Positions 1 to 8,864 of a stretch of 64,000 nucleotides of DNA are shown here, piece by piece. Under the pieces are notes generated by a model that worked only from the letters and a program-made list of their open reading frames with translations, did not search any database and was not told the origin of the DNA. The DNA comes from Leptolyngbya sp. SIO1E4 (lineage in GTDB: Bacteria > Cyanobacteriota > Cyanobacteriia > Phormidesmidales > Phormidesmidaceae). Positions within the stretch are counted from its first letter, which is position 1. The number at the start of each line of letters is the position of its first letter. The DNA lies in the NCBI GenBank assembly GCA_010672825.2, contig JAAHFU020000002.1, positions 1,252,001 through 1,316,000 of the forward strand. The letters are read 5' to 3'. The translations under genes and the position numbers were made by a program.

Positions 1-2
1 CT

Positions 3-113
3 AAAGCCCTGCGAACCTGGTTTGTGGCCCATGTCAATATTCCACCGCCCAAACTTCAAAAGCGATCGCGGCGATCTCCGGTTGACCAACTCGCCCTCAA
101 CCTTGGTGTATAG
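3..113 (+). CDS. 3' end of an unidentified gene (partial)
   Basis: An open frame enters from the left edge and runs 36 codons to TAG at 111-113. The peptide is basic and ends in NLGV. Its composition looks coding and it contains HIP1 sites, but it is too short to place in a family. The stop codon lies in the first copy of an imperfect 12-13 bp tandem repeat (CTTGGTGTATAG, about 102-127). It converges with the cyclase gene on the other strand. The reading frame is visible; that it is a real gene is inference. Confidence 0.4.
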   Translation, partial: KALRTWFVAHVNIPPPKLQKRSRRSPVDQLALNLGV

Positions 114-155
114 GCTTGGTGTATAGAGTCGGCATATCACTTTAGCCCAATGCCG

Positions 156-1406
156 CTACGGCAGGGTATACACCTCAATTCGCTCATCTCGTCCACGAAT
201 GGGCATTTCTCCCAGGGACACCAGCGCCCCATTTCTCAGCTTGCGCTGGGTGGTTTGGCTAATCAGCAGAGAATGGTTGACCTCCTTGGTGAGTGCTTCT
301 AGCCGAGAGGCGACATTGACCGTATCCCCAATCACGGTAAATTCTAGGTGTCCATCTGTTCCCAGACAGCCCGCCACAATTGATCCAGAGTGCAGGCTAA
401 TCCCAATAGGCAGGGGGCTCCAGTGTCTGACGTCCCTCAAAATTGTTTGGGCTGCTTGTAAGGCCTGCTCGGCGTGGTTTTCTAGGGTTCTCGGTGCCCC
501 GAAGACTGCCAACATGCCATCCCCCATAAACTTATCGACCCATCCCCCCTGCTGTTCTACGCTGCTAGAGAGAAACCCCTGTAGCTGGTTCAAAAAATCC
601 ATGACCGCCAGGGGGTCTAGTTTTTCAGAATAGTGCGTAAAGTTGCGTAAGTCGGTCACCATGATCGTGACCTCACATTCCCTGGGTTCTTCAAGCAGGC
701 GAATGGGGCTTTCAAAAGCCGCTTCCACAATATTTTCAGGGAGGAACTGCCGCATGAGTAGACGACCCGCTTCATTTTTGCCCTGGCGTCTCACAATGCC
801 AGTGGTTAACATCCCAATCATGCCTGTCCCAAAAATTGTGAATAGGACGAACAGGCTAACCGCTGTATCAAGCTGAAACAAAATGGCGGCGTAGACAAAA
901 TTAGCTAAGGCTAAAACAGTGGTGAGTACAGAGGCACGCCGTCGAATTCGAATGCCTCCGGAAACGGCCAAGAGACAACAAAAAGCCGCAATGTTTGTGA
1001 TGATTTCAGGGTTGCTCTCTCCTAAGACGCGCCAAATGTTAGTAATGAACAGTGCCAACAGGACAGAATCAAAGAGGGGAATAAACGTCTGTAATCCGGT
1101 TAGCCATCGCCAAGCAGAAGGCTGTAGCAAGATAATGAGAATGCCTGCTGCCACTAAAGAGGCACTTGTGGAAAGGAGCGCAATGGTGGGTGAAACAGAC
1201 GCTTGGCCAAGCAGCGTTTGGGGGAAGAAAAAAATGAGACTGTCTAAGAGGCTGGAAATAATTAAGACGATCGCTCGAACGTAGGCAAAGTTACGCTCGT
1301 TTTTCAGCGAGGCTTGGGCAATCACCTGACCAACGGTGGCCTTAAGGGCATTACCCGCAGCTGACTTGCGAGGATCCCGAAATGGAGGGGTGCGTTGCTC
1401 AACCAT
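156..1406 (-). CDS. Membrane-bound class III adenylyl cyclase
   Basis: A 416-residue protein predicted to make cAMP from ATP at the inner face of the plasma membrane. Residues 40-205 hold about six hydrophobic segments, followed by a class III cyclase domain at about 245-405. The metal-binding aspartates are D252 (VTDLRNFT) and D296 (DKFMGDG). The purine-recognition pair is K292 and T357, the Lys/Thr combination of cyanobacterial CyaB1-type adenylyl cyclases, and the transition-state residues N364 and R368 (NVASRLE) are present, so the enzyme should be active as a homodimer. There is no CHASE, GAF, PAS or HAMP module, so the membrane region is the likely sensor. ATG start at 1406. It stands alone, with a 265-bp repeat-bearing spacer upstream. 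Adenylyl specificity is inferred from two residues. Confidence 0.85.
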   Translation of the reverse strand: MVEQRTPPFRDPRKSAAGNALKATVGQVIAQASLKNERNFAYVRAIVLIISSLLDSLIFFFPQTLLGQASVSPTIALLSTSASLVAAGILIILLQPSAWRWLTGLQTFIPLFDSVLLALFITNIWRVLGESNPEIITNIAAFCCLLAVSGGIRIRRRASVLTTVLALANFVYAAILFQLDTAVSLFVLFTIFGTGMIGMLTTGIVRRQGKNEAGRLLMRQFLPENIVEAAFESPIRLLEEPRECEVTIMVTDLRNFTHYSEKLDPLAVMDFLNQLQGFLSSSVEQQGGWVDKFMGDGMLAVFGAPRTLENHAEQALQAAQTILRDVRHWSPLPIGISLHSGSIVAGCLGTDGHLEFTVIGDTVNVASRLEALTKEVNHSLLISQTTQRKLRNGALVSLGEMPIRGRDERIEVYTLP

Positions 1407-1526
1407 AGTTCACTTACCACAAGGTTAAGGAATCAACCTGTGACTACTGCTGTATTGTTTTCGACTAACGGGAGATATGAAGGGATAGAGCACCTATGGC
1501 TAGTGTAAGCGGGAAAAAGCCAGAGT

Positions 1527-1652
1527 CTATGGCTTGTTCAGTTGAGTCCAGCACATCTTGGCCAAGACAGGGTCTAGGGTTTGGGGTCTAGGGTTTGAGG
1601 TCTAGGATCTACTTGATCAGCCTGCATACCGCTATCGTGGCAAATCTAGTTG
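1527..1652 (+). repeat. Dispersed repeat family A, copy 1
   Basis: Begins near TTCAGTTGAGTCCAGC, passes through a CTTGGCCAAG block and a small array of GTCTAGGGTTTGGG-type heptamers, and ends in a block reading CTGCATACCGCTATCG. The same blocks in the same order recur at 13141-13250 (+) and 4033-4160 (-), with partial copies at 26622-26690 (-) and 40156-40215 (-). It lies upstream of the cyclase gene and encodes nothing evident. Confidence 0.75.
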
Positions 1653-1671
1653 CACCCGTTTGCTCTTCGTC

Positions 1672-2154
1672 TCAGATTCTGATTTGAAAAACGGCATCAA
1701 AGCCCTCGTCACAATGGGGAGGTGCTCCGGCTAATTGCCGCGACATGGTGTGAATCACCTCCAAAGGAACCTGGCGTGATCGCAGATGATTGCGCTGCAC
1801 ACAACAGGCTAAGGGAATATCAAACCAAAGTGCCAGAACCCTGTTATAACCAATTTCTCGAGCTGTTTGAATAATTTCTCGGCGCCAGCGACGGCGGGTG
1901 TTGGTGGCATCATAGAGGACGCCACCGACTTTACCCTGTTGGGTTTCGATGGCCCCATACCGAAATCTTTGCTGCACTCGCTGCCAAATCTGTGGCCACG
2001 CTCCCTGGGTGGCCGCATCGCCGTAGAGTTGGGCCCGAATCTGATCAGTGGAAATCATCAGTAGGGGTAAATCGCCCTGAACAAATCTTTCCGCCCAGGT
2101 AGACTTGCCACTGCCTGGCAGGCCAATCAATATCCACAAGGGCACATCGCTCAT
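1672..2154 (-). CDS. P-loop nucleotide kinase-like protein (AAA_33 type)
   Basis: A 160-residue protein opening with a Walker A motif (GLPGSGKST) within the first 20 residues. This layout is typical of small polynucleotide-kinase or gluconate-kinase-like P-loop phosphotransferases that move a phosphate from ATP to a small molecule or nucleic acid end. The later arginine-rich stretch (NTRRRWRREI) fits the lid and substrate side of such kinases. The ATG at 2154 is preferred over an upstream in-frame ATG at 2226, because the extension would run through one arm of a perfect 23-bp inverted repeat and adds residues unlike the family. The substrate cannot be told from sequence. Confidence 0.7.
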   Translation of the reverse strand: MSDVPLWILIGLPGSGKSTWAERFVQGDLPLLMISTDQIRAQLYGDAATQGAWPQIWQRVQQRFRYGAIETQQGKVGGVLYDATNTRRRWRREIIQTAREIGYNRVLALWFDIPLACCVQRNHLRSRQVPLEVIHTMSRQLAGAPPHCDEGFDAVFQIRI

Positions 2155-2205
2155 AAAGACGATAGGGCAGAGAGAAGGGCAGACAGTCAACTGCTTTCTG
2201 TCTTT

Positions 2206-2268
2206 TGCCATCCCCTTGCCAACCAACCCATTGGCTGTCTCAACAGGTTGGTTGGCAAGGGGATGGCA
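2206..2268. repeat. Perfect 23-bp inverted repeat, 17-nt loop
   Basis: Arms 2206-2228 and 2246-2268 are exact reverse complements (TGCCATCCCCTTGCC... and its mirror). It lies between glgC and the kinase gene, just before the kinase start. There is no T-run after it on either strand, so it is not a standard intrinsic terminator. It could be a small palindromic mobile element or a transcript-stabilising hairpin. Confidence 0.8.
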
Positions 2269-2301
2269 GATTAGGCGTTAATCGTTAGTTTTGATTCATA
2301 G

Positions 2302-2338
2302 TTTATGGTGCGATCGCACAGCGCGATCGCACCATAAA
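2302..2338. repeat. 16-bp perfect hairpin built on two HIP1 sites
   Basis: Arms 2302-2317 and 2323-2338 are exact reverse complements with a 5-nt loop, and each arm ends in GCGATCGC. It lies about 75 nt past the glgC stop codon and may act as a 3'-end hairpin for glgC, although no T-tract follows on the minus strand. Confidence 0.75.
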
Positions 2339-2412
2339 TCCAGCTTATGAACGGCGACCTAAGGGCAGATCACTGCCTTGACCCCATCCACGCATTTACC
2401 TGGTCACTCCCG

Positions 2413-3702
2413 TTAGATAACCATGCCATCGGGAATCACCGCATTCTTCAAAATCACCACAATGCCGTTACGGATGTAAAACCCTAAGTCTTCGCGTTCC
2501 GCCTCTTCAATATTCTCTTTGTTGACAATCTGCACATTGCGGCCAACGCGGGCGTTTTTGTCCACAATGGCCTTACGCACGGTCGAGCCTTCCCCAATGC
2601 CAATGGGGATTTTGCCACGGGTTAGATGGCGACTGCTTTCTGACATGGGTTCGTAGTAGTCGGCCCCCATCAGCAAGGCTTCATCAATCACACAGTCGGC
2701 ATGAACCCGCTGACGCAGACCAATGACAGAGTGATTCACTCGGCAGTTCTTGAGAATGCAGCCATCCCCAATGAGGGAGCGAGTGACGTGACAATCGAGT
2801 AGTTTGCTGGGTGGCAGGTAGCGCGATCGCGTATAGATAGGGGCGTCTTCGTGGTAGAAGCTAAAAGAGGGCTGAGGCTGCTTCGTCAGCCCTAAGTTGG
2901 CATGATAAAACGCTTCAATGGTACCGATGTCTTCCCAATAGCCATCAAACAGGTAAGCCTGAACGTTATAGTCCTTGGCAGAGTTAGGAATAATTTCCTT
3001 ACCGAAGTCTGTTTGCTCCAAATGCTTCCGGAGCAAGTCAATCAGCACCTGCTTCTTGAAAACGTAAATGCCCATTGAGGCAATGTAAGGCTTCTCTACG
3101 GCTTGCTCAGGGGTTAGCCCCAGGGTCGTCGTATCTACCTGCATCTGCTTGAGGGCATCGCCTTTGGGCTTTTCGTAAAAGTCAACCACACGCCCTACGG
3201 TATCAATCTTCATGAGCCCAAAGCTAGAAGCATTTTTCTCTTCAATGGGGACGACTGATAACGTGATATCTGCATCGGTACTGCGATGGCGTTCTACAAA
3301 CAGGGTGTAGTCCATACGGTAGAGATGATCGCCTGAGAGAATCAGGAACTCATCGACATCCCAGGCTTCTAACATCCACAGATATTTGCGCACAGCGTCG
3401 GCTGTACCCTGAAACCAGCTAGGACTTTCCGGCGTTTGCTGGGCTGCTAATACCTCTACAAAACCCTCGGTAAACTGAGAGAATTGATAAGTTCGAGCAA
3501 TATGACGATTTAAGGAAGCAGAGTTAAATTGCGTCAGGACATAGATCTTATGAATTTCAGAGTTGATGCAATTACTAACAGGAATATCAATGAGGCGATA
3601 CTTCCCTGCGAGCGATACGGCTGGCTTCGCTCGAAACTTTGTCAGCGGGTAAAGACGGGTACCCGCCCCTCCTCCCAGAATGATGGCTAAAACTCTTTTC
3701 AC
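2413..3702 (-). CDS. glgC: Glucose-1-phosphate adenylyltransferase
   Basis: A 429-residue ADP-glucose pyrophosphorylase, the committed step of glycogen synthesis (glucose-1-phosphate + ATP to ADP-glucose + PPi). The N-terminal nucleotidyltransferase domain opens with [12 protein letters not shown] and the [15 protein letters not shown] block. The substrate-binding segments GDHLYRMDY and EKPKGD follow. The C-terminal left-handed beta-helix carries the allosteric region and ends GMVI, as in cyanobacterial enzymes regulated by 3-phosphoglycerate and phosphate. Length and start (ATG 3702) match the family. It is monocistronic by spacing, with two hairpins after its stop and a repeat-bearing 468-bp spacer upstream. 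Confidence 0.97.
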   Translation of the reverse strand: MKRVLAIILGGGAGTRLYPLTKFRAKPAVSLAGKYRLIDIPVSNCINSEIHKIYVLTQFNSASLNRHIARTYQFSQFTEGFVEVLAAQQTPESPSWFQGTADAVRKYLWMLEAWDVDEFLILSGDHLYRMDYTLFVERHRSTDADITLSVVPIEEKNASSFGLMKIDTVGRVVDFYEKPKGDALKQMQVDTTTLGLTPEQAVEKPYIASMGIYVFKKQVLIDLLRKHLEQTDFGKEIIPNSAKDYNVQAYLFDGYWEDIGTIEAFYHANLGLTKQPQPSFSFYHEDAPIYTRSRYLPPSKLLDCHVTRSLIGDGCILKNCRVNHSVIGLRQRVHADCVIDEALLMGADYYEPMSESSRHLTRGKIPIGIGEGSTVRKAIVDKNARVGRNVQIVNKENIEEAEREDLGFYIRNGIVVILKNAVIPDGMVI

Positions 3703-3939
3703 CAGGAACCTCGCAACTGGCAGTGACTTCCCTCGATTTACACCTTCAGTGTGAGGTGGAGAGTCCCTATTTGCAAGGGGGGATCGGGAATTTTTGAGCC
3801 CTATGTGTTCTAGATCACGGTAATTGGAATTGTAAAAATCCGGGGGCGTAAAGACATTAGAAATCAGGCGCTAGAAATCAGACCTTAGAAAGATGAGCCT
3901 GATCAGAATTTTGTACTAATAAGTGCGAACGTCTATAGC

Positions 3940-4036
3940 TAAAGGCAGAAAGCAGAAAGCAGAAATCCAAACCTTGCTGCATCAGGATTGCAGGAAATCT
4001 GATTGTCCTAACCGGTATTTCAGGTGCAACATAGCG
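3940..4036 (-). repeat. Dispersed repeat family B, copy 1
   Basis: Read on the minus strand this matches 20186-20281 on the plus strand over about 95 bp. Shared blocks include TTGCACCTGAA, TTAGGACA, GATTTCCTG and GCAAGGTTT, ending in a degenerate TTTCTGCCTTCTGC run. It directly abuts copy A3, so the two families form one composite block here. Confidence 0.75.
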
Positions 4037-4160
4037 GTCTGCAGACTCATCAAGTACACCCCAGACCCCAAACCCCAGACCCCAAACCCCAGACCCCAAA
4101 CCCTAAACCCCAGACCCCGTCTTAACCCAGACTTACTGGACTCAACCGAACAAAACCATA
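4033..4160 (-). repeat. Dispersed repeat family A, copy 3, with CCCCAGA/CCCCAAA heptamers
   Basis: On the minus strand this has the same block order as copy 1: GGTTGAGTCCAGTA, then AAGAC, the heptamer array, then GTACTTGATGAGTCTGCAG and ACCGCTATG. The heptamer array (4057-4118) is the longest of the family here, alternating CCCCAGA and CCCCAAA, and resembles the short tandemly repeated repetitive (STRR) sequences known from filamentous cyanobacteria. Confidence 0.75.
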
Positions 4161-4170
4161 AGTTGCGCCT

Positions 4171-6528
4171 TTACCGAAATTGTCCGTGGGTGGGTGACCA
4201 GGTGAGCAGCCTGTAGGTATTTCCCTGTGCGGTAACTAAAGCCGCTGCCCCAGCGTTGGGTTTTAACCACCCGATGAGGGGGTGTGACCCCTCAGCCCAC
4301 AGGTTGCTGTAAAGCAGGTCTCCCTGGGGGCTTATAACCATCTGAATCTCTGTTTGAACGGATAAAGATGATCCTGCCTGGGCCAAGGCTTGGGGCTCAA
4401 GGGTGAGGAATAGATCGGCATCGCTGTCGCCTGTGAAGTCTACCCATCGCACTGTGGCAAGCCTGGTGCCAGCGGCCTCGGCGGCTGGCAACGCAGAGGC
4501 TAGGGCGGTTGCATTGAGGCCAAGATGATTGCTGATTGTAGTCAGCAGGCGATTACCCAGCTCGGGGCGATCGCGGTAAACCTGAGACCAAGACTGGGCG
4601 CTGGTCTGTTGGGAGGTTCCCCAATGTCTGGGCGTAGTCACGATCCAAGGCCCCTCCTCGGGGGACGATGCCCCGCTGGCTAGGAGTTGAATTCTCCCCG
4701 ACTGCCACTGCAGTGCCCGCACCTGAACTGTTTGAGAGGATTGTCCAGGTGCAGATGCGACCCGTTGCAGTGCCGCATGGGTGTCTAATCCTAAAGCCTG
4801 CCAGAAAGCAGCGATCGCTGCGGGAGAGTCATCATCCGGGGCCCCCAAACGACTGCTCCACCGCTGATTGAGATGGCCAGCCTGAAGGGTGATCTCATAC
4901 CACTGCTGTCCAGATGGCAGGGTTAACTCAGGCATTCCGGCAGGCTGATGCCACTTGTTCGGGTTTAGATCCGTCAACGATCGCGCCGTGCCAAAGAGCC
5001 CTGACATGGCTACATTGGCTGTGCTGGCCTCAGCTGAGTTGGGCTGGGTAGCGACGGTGACGGCTGTATTCCCGTCAGGTGATTGAGGCTGAATTTCAGC
5101 CGCGATCGCGTCAAATTCTGACTTGATTGAAGCGTTTGCTGCTTGGTTTAGCCATTTCAAGGCGGCGTCTTCATCCTCCTTAGCCAGAAGGAGTAATGCG
5201 CCCCAGAGGCGAGCTGCCTTTTGGCCCGAATTGACCTGCAGAGAGGCCGTCAACCGTTGCCAGAGCCGCGTTGAATTTTGTTCTAGTAGCGGTAAGACCG
5301 CTGCCCTGAAACCGCTTTGGGGGGTATCGAGGGTTTTAAGTGCGTTGTCCCACTGGCCATCCAGCAACAGAGCGAGTAGCTTCTGACTTGCCCGCGACCA
5401 GTCTCTGGCGGCTTGGCTTTGGCTAACCTCGGCATGGAGGCTCACCAGCTGGAGCTGCTGTTCTAACCCTTGAGGCCACTGATCTGCCCACTGAGTTTTA
5501 AGCTGGGTCAGTCGTCGCTGAGCTTCTGACCACAATCCATGCTGAGCCAGAAAAAGGGCATTCCTATACGGCGCTTTATCGACCCCCTGAGGCAACGCTA
5601 TTTGGCTAAGCGAGATTTCCTCCAGCCGAGTCGCCACCGCTGAAGCCGTTGTGTTGGCAATCGTATAGAGGCTGAAACGAGGCTCTAACCCCACACTTTG
5701 ATTAACCACTAGCTCAGGCAGCCCAGTCTCATCTAAATTCCGCCAGACGGGTAAGCGACCGGGTGGGCTGTTCCAATTCAGCAGGGAATTGATCCGCAGA
5801 GTTTGGGAATCAACATGCAAAATTTGCCCATACAAGACAGGGCTACCCTGATGTTGCCAGCGCCCTGTGAGGGTCAACCAGCCCCCAGGGAGGGCGTCAG
5901 CTTTTAGGGATTTAACCTCCGATAACGGTAGGGGATGGGTCGAACCGACAACACCCGCCTGGGGCTGCAAGATCGGATCGAGCACTTGTTCTTCAGGTGG
6001 CCCCTGAATGGTGAGCTGATCCAGCAGCTGTAGAGACGCCTGGGGGTCACGGGAATGCACGCCATAGAGTCGTAGCTCTACGATCGCCTGGCAATCTCGC
6101 GTGCAGGACGATCTCGTCGCAAAAATGGGCAACAGCCTCAAATTGCCTAGCTGGGGGTCTGTTCCAAAGCTCGCGACGTTAACCAGTTTGCCCGCCTGGC
6201 GCCCCTGAGCCTGGAGTTCTGCTTCAATCTCCTCTAAGGACTGTGCGGGCATGTCGCCCCAGCCCATGGAAAAATACGGCAGCGTTTGCGCCAGCCAGCG
6301 GGGAGGATTGGGGTGCAAAATGAACACCACGCTGATCCACAAACAGACCCCTGCGAAGATGCCTGCCCCCAGCAGCCCGGCTGTGATGCCCAGCGATCGC
6401 AATAAGCGGTGCTTCAGAGTAGGCTTACGGCGACCCTGAACCCACACCTGCACGGTCTTGGTCTGCTTAAGGGCAAGCTCAGAGGCTGATGGGCGGGAAG
6501 ATCGAGGAGTAGGAGAGGAGTCAGGCAT
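4171..6528 (-). CDS. Large membrane-anchored protein of unknown function
   Basis: A 785-residue protein. A basic cytoplasmic tail (residues 1-45) precedes one hydrophobic segment at about 47-72, and the remainder is hydrophilic and probably periplasmic. The middle (about 300-480) is rich in Ala, Leu, Gln and Trp with a helical, TPR-like periodicity (ALFLAQHGLWSEAQRRL). The C-terminal third resembles a VCBS/FG-GAP-like reading (DFTGDSDADLFLTLEP), and a similar phrase (NLDETGLPELVVN) occurs near 270. I do not recognise the family. ATG 6528 is chosen over a TTG two codons earlier. It follows two glycosyltransferase genes by 29 nt, so a role with the same surface polysaccharide is plausible but inferred. 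Confidence 0.75.
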   Translation of the reverse strand: MPDSSPTPRSSRPSASELALKQTKTVQVWVQGRRKPTLKHRLLRSLGITAGLLGAGIFAGVCLWISVVFILHPNPPRWLAQTLPYFSMGWGDMPAQSLEEIEAELQAQGRQAGKLVNVASFGTDPQLGNLRLLPIFATRSSCTRDCQAIVELRLYGVHSRDPQASLQLLDQLTIQGPPEEQVLDPILQPQAGVVGSTHPLPLSEVKSLKADALPGGWLTLTGRWQHQGSPVLYGQILHVDSQTLRINSLLNWNSPPGRLPVWRNLDETGLPELVVNQSVGLEPRFSLYTIANTTASAVATRLEEISLSQIALPQGVDKAPYRNALFLAQHGLWSEAQRRLTQLKTQWADQWPQGLEQQLQLVSLHAEVSQSQAARDWSRASQKLLALLLDGQWDNALKTLDTPQSGFRAAVLPLLEQNSTRLWQRLTASLQVNSGQKAARLWGALLLLAKEDEDAALKWLNQAANASIKSEFDAIAAEIQPQSPDGNTAVTVATQPNSAEASTANVAMSGLFGTARSLTDLNPNKWHQPAGMPELTLPSGQQWYEITLQAGHLNQRWSSRLGAPDDDSPAAIAAFWQALGLDTHAALQRVASAPGQSSQTVQVRALQWQSGRIQLLASGASSPEEGPWIVTTPRHWGTSQQTSAQSWSQVYRDRPELGNRLLTTISNHLGLNATALASALPAAEAAGTRLATVRWVDFTGDSDADLFLTLEPQALAQAGSSLSVQTEIQMVISPQGDLLYSNLWAEGSHPLIGWLKPNAGAAALVTAQGNTYRLLTWSPTHGQFR

Positions 6529-6557
6529 GGGCAATATCGCCCACAGCTAAGGGGCTA

Positions 6558-7772
6558 TCAACAGGACAATACTTGGCGATAAGCCTGTCCGGCACTCTCC
6601 CAGGTATAATCCGCTTCAATCATAGTGCGCGCATTGCCAGAGAGTGTCTGTCGCAACCCTGGATTTTCAAAAAGTTGACTAATCGTAGCCACATACTCTT
6701 GAGGTGTATTGGCGCGCAGGGCTCGCAAAGGCACGGCGTCCCCATCGATTTGTAGCCCCTCTAGGCCGCGATCGCTCGCCACCACCGGCACCCCTGCCGC
6801 CATGGCTTCTAGGGTTTTATTTTTGATGCCGTAGCCAATCCGTAAGGGAACCACACACACCGCCGCTTTGTGCAAATAGTCAGTAGTCGAAGGAACTTTC
6901 CCCGTAACCACAACCCCTGGAATTTCTTTCAGGGCCAGAACCGGCGGAGTCGGTCGAGTGCCTACCAAATACAGGGTGGCATCGTCATATTGAGCCCGAA
7001 GCAACGGAAAAATTTCGCGGCTGAAATAGATAGCCGCATCCGCATTGGCGGGCGTATCCATCGCGCCCACAAAGACCAACGCGTGACCCCCGGGATCTTG
7101 GGTCCGGAGCGAAAACTCCTTGAGGTCAACTCCATTGGTAACTACATGCACCGGACGATCAGGGCGGAGTTCCTGAATTTGGATAGCATCTTCTGGCGTT
7201 GTCACGACCAGGTCTGTAAACTTGCCGCAATACTGCGTTTCATATCGCTTCAGCAGGGCTAAGTTAAGCCGTTCTCGCAGGGGGTTTTCGGCAGTGTTTG
7301 TGTCCAGCTGTTGTTTGCAGGTGCCATAGACAGAACTGTGAATATCGACCACCCGACGGGGAATCCGGGCCTGAACCGTTGGGCTCACAAAAATTTCGTT
7401 GGCACTATGTTCACAGGTAATGGCATCAAACTTGCCGCTGTTGGCCTGCTCATCCATCCAGGCTTGAATGTCTGACGTGTGGCGATGGCGTGTACTGGCT
7501 GGGGTGCCATCCAGCAAAAACCGCCCAAATCGGGCCGCTTTACTTAACACGCTGCGATCGTACTGATTAGAAGGCGCTGGAAAGAGTCTCAGATCGCTGA
7601 CTTCAGCTGTTAGGGCCTGCACATCGGCCTCTGGAATCCCACCGTGGCGCAACGTGAACAGCGTTACCTGATGGTGCTGCTGCAGCGCCTTGAGCAGATT
7701 AAAGGTTCTGACTTCGGTACCCCCCAGGGAAGGCGGATAAGGGAAGGTAACCGATAGCATCAAAATATTCAT
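6558..7772 (-). CDS. Glycosyltransferase family 4 (GT-B fold)
   Basis: A 404-residue cytoplasmic or peripheral glycosyltransferase that would add a sugar from a nucleotide donor to a growing glycan. The N-terminal Rossmann half starts MNILMLSVTFPYPPSLGGTE, with the glycine-rich acceptor loop of GT4 enzymes. The C-terminal donor half has VFVGAMD, then GIKNKTLEAMAAGVPVVAS, which is the usual E-x7-E type region of group 1 transferases. ATG start at 7772, 12 nt after the family 2 transferase stop and 29 nt before the next gene. Donor and acceptor cannot be assigned. Confidence 0.9.
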   Translation of the reverse strand: MNILMLSVTFPYPPSLGGTEVRTFNLLKALQQHHQVTLFTLRHGGIPEADVQALTAEVSDLRLFPAPSNQYDRSVLSKAARFGRFLLDGTPASTRHRHTSDIQAWMDEQANSGKFDAITCEHSANEIFVSPTVQARIPRRVVDIHSSVYGTCKQQLDTNTAENPLRERLNLALLKRYETQYCGKFTDLVVTTPEDAIQIQELRPDRPVHVVTNGVDLKEFSLRTQDPGGHALVFVGAMDTPANADAAIYFSREIFPLLRAQYDDATLYLVGTRPTPPVLALKEIPGVVVTGKVPSTTDYLHKAAVCVVPLRIGYGIKNKTLEAMAAGVPVVASDRGLEGLQIDGDAVPLRALRANTPQEYVATISQLFENPGLRQTLSGNARTMIEADYTWESAGQAYRQVLSC

Positions 7773-7784
7773 ACGTTTTAAAGT

Positions 7785-8864
7785 TCAAGATTCGCTGGAG
7801 GATGTCCCGAGGGCGCTAGGAGATGACTCGCTGTTTGCCAGTGGCTCAATTTGGCGAGCCTCTGGGGGCAGTTGAGCCTCCTTTTGTCCAGCGGCTCGGG
7901 CAATTTGACACCGCAACCCAATGGGCGTTTCGATCAGGGCAATTAAGGAGTCTTTGCCAGTTAAGATACGGTAGCTTGCGATCGGTAATTCTTTGAGTAA
8001 CCAACGGGCTAAACGATATCGAATTTCAGACCCCGACACGGATCGCATCAGGGGGACATCGTACAGTTCATACAGATACTTATTGGACTTGCCATATCGT
8101 CGCCATTGACTGCGCAGCTCTGCCAGGGTTCGGCGATGGCGATGGCGGACGATCGCCTGCTCAGCAAAGCGTATTTGCCACCCCCCTTCTCGCTGTAACC
8201 GCCAACAGATGTCGGCGTCACCGCCAGTGGTGAGATAGGGCCGAAAGAGCCCCACCCCATTAAACGCACGGGCGCGAATGGCCAGGTTGGCAGTTTGTGC
8301 GTATGGGCAAAAGGAATGCGCCAGGGTATGCTTCTGACTCAAGACATCCAGCCGGTCTGAATATTGCTCCAGCCAGTTATTGCCGGGTAGAGCAGCGACT
8401 TCACCAGCCACTAACCCCACGTCTGGATCCTCAAACGGCTTCAGTATGTGGGTGAGCCAATCCGGTTGAGGGCGACAGTCGGCATCTGTAAATACCAGAA
8501 TCTCGCCCTGGGCAGCGTGAATGCCTCGATTCCTGGCGGCATAGGAACTCTGAATATCCGTTTCGGAAAGAATCTGGACGCCAAACCCTTGGTGACTGGC
8601 TCTTTCAGCCCAACGACGCAGCCGCGATAGCGTATCATCCTGGCTATTGTTATCCACCAGCAAAAATTCGACCTGGGTAGCCGGAAAGGTCTGAGCTAAC
8701 AAGCAGTTTCCCAGGTCATCAACATCCTGAGACCCGTTGTAGATGGGCACAATCACCGATACATTCAGGGATCCCAGGTTAGAAGCGCCGCGATTAGAAG
8801 AGGTGACAGGTGAGGTCATAGAGGATGTAGAGTGCCTACTGCTGAAGTTTAAGCTCTGACGCAT
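7785..8864 (-). CDS. Glycosyltransferase family 2 (GT-A fold)
   Basis: A 359-residue inverting transferase. After a Ser/Thr-rich leader, the catalytic domain begins SVIVPIYNGSQDVDDL at about residue 36. It continues with VDNNSQDDT (donor binding), FTDADCRPQPDW (the DxD metal site) and the late GGDADICWRL (ED/GGD-type catalytic region). It lacks the C-terminal membrane segments of processive synthases, so a single sugar addition is more likely. ATG 8864 is the first start; ATG 8819 is an alternative that removes a low-complexity leader. It is first in the three-gene minus-strand run and divergent from the sulfotransferase. Confidence 0.9.
   Translation of the reverse strand: MRQSLNFSSRHSTSSMTSPVTSSNRGASNLGSLNVSVIVPIYNGSQDVDDLGNCLLAQTFPATQVEFLLVDNNSQDDTLSRLRRWAERASHQGFGVQILSETDIQSSYAARNRGIHAAQGEILVFTDADCRPQPDWLTHILKPFEDPDVGLVAGEVAALPGNNWLEQYSDRLDVLSQKHTLAHSFCPYAQTANLAIRARAFNGVGLFRPYLTTGGDADICWRLQREGGWQIRFAEQAIVRHRHRRTLAELRSQWRRYGKSNKYLYELYDVPLMRSVSGSEIRYRLARWLLKELPIASYRILTGKDSLIALIETPIGLRCQIARAAGQKEAQLPPEARQIEPLANSESSPSALGTSSSES

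Larger units (their letters stand above)
3703..4170. other. Intergenic region upstream of glgC holding repeats A3 and B1
   Basis: No credible gene. Positions 3703-3900 should contain the glgC promoter, but no confident -10/-35 pair was identified. Positions 3940-4160 are filled by adjacent inverted-orientation copies of dispersed families B and A. Short open frames here are translations of the heptamer array and are not called. Confidence 0.7.

Noticed and set aside
2302-2338. Intrinsic terminator of glgC
   Set aside because: The stem is strong, but no T-tract follows on the minus strand. Kept as a hairpin only.
3923-4216. Open frames of 70-100 codons on both strands upstream of glgC
   Set aside because: They read through the CCCCAGA/CCCCAAA heptamers of repeat A3 and the B1 repeat, giving PxTPNPRPQTLNPRP-like low-complexity products.
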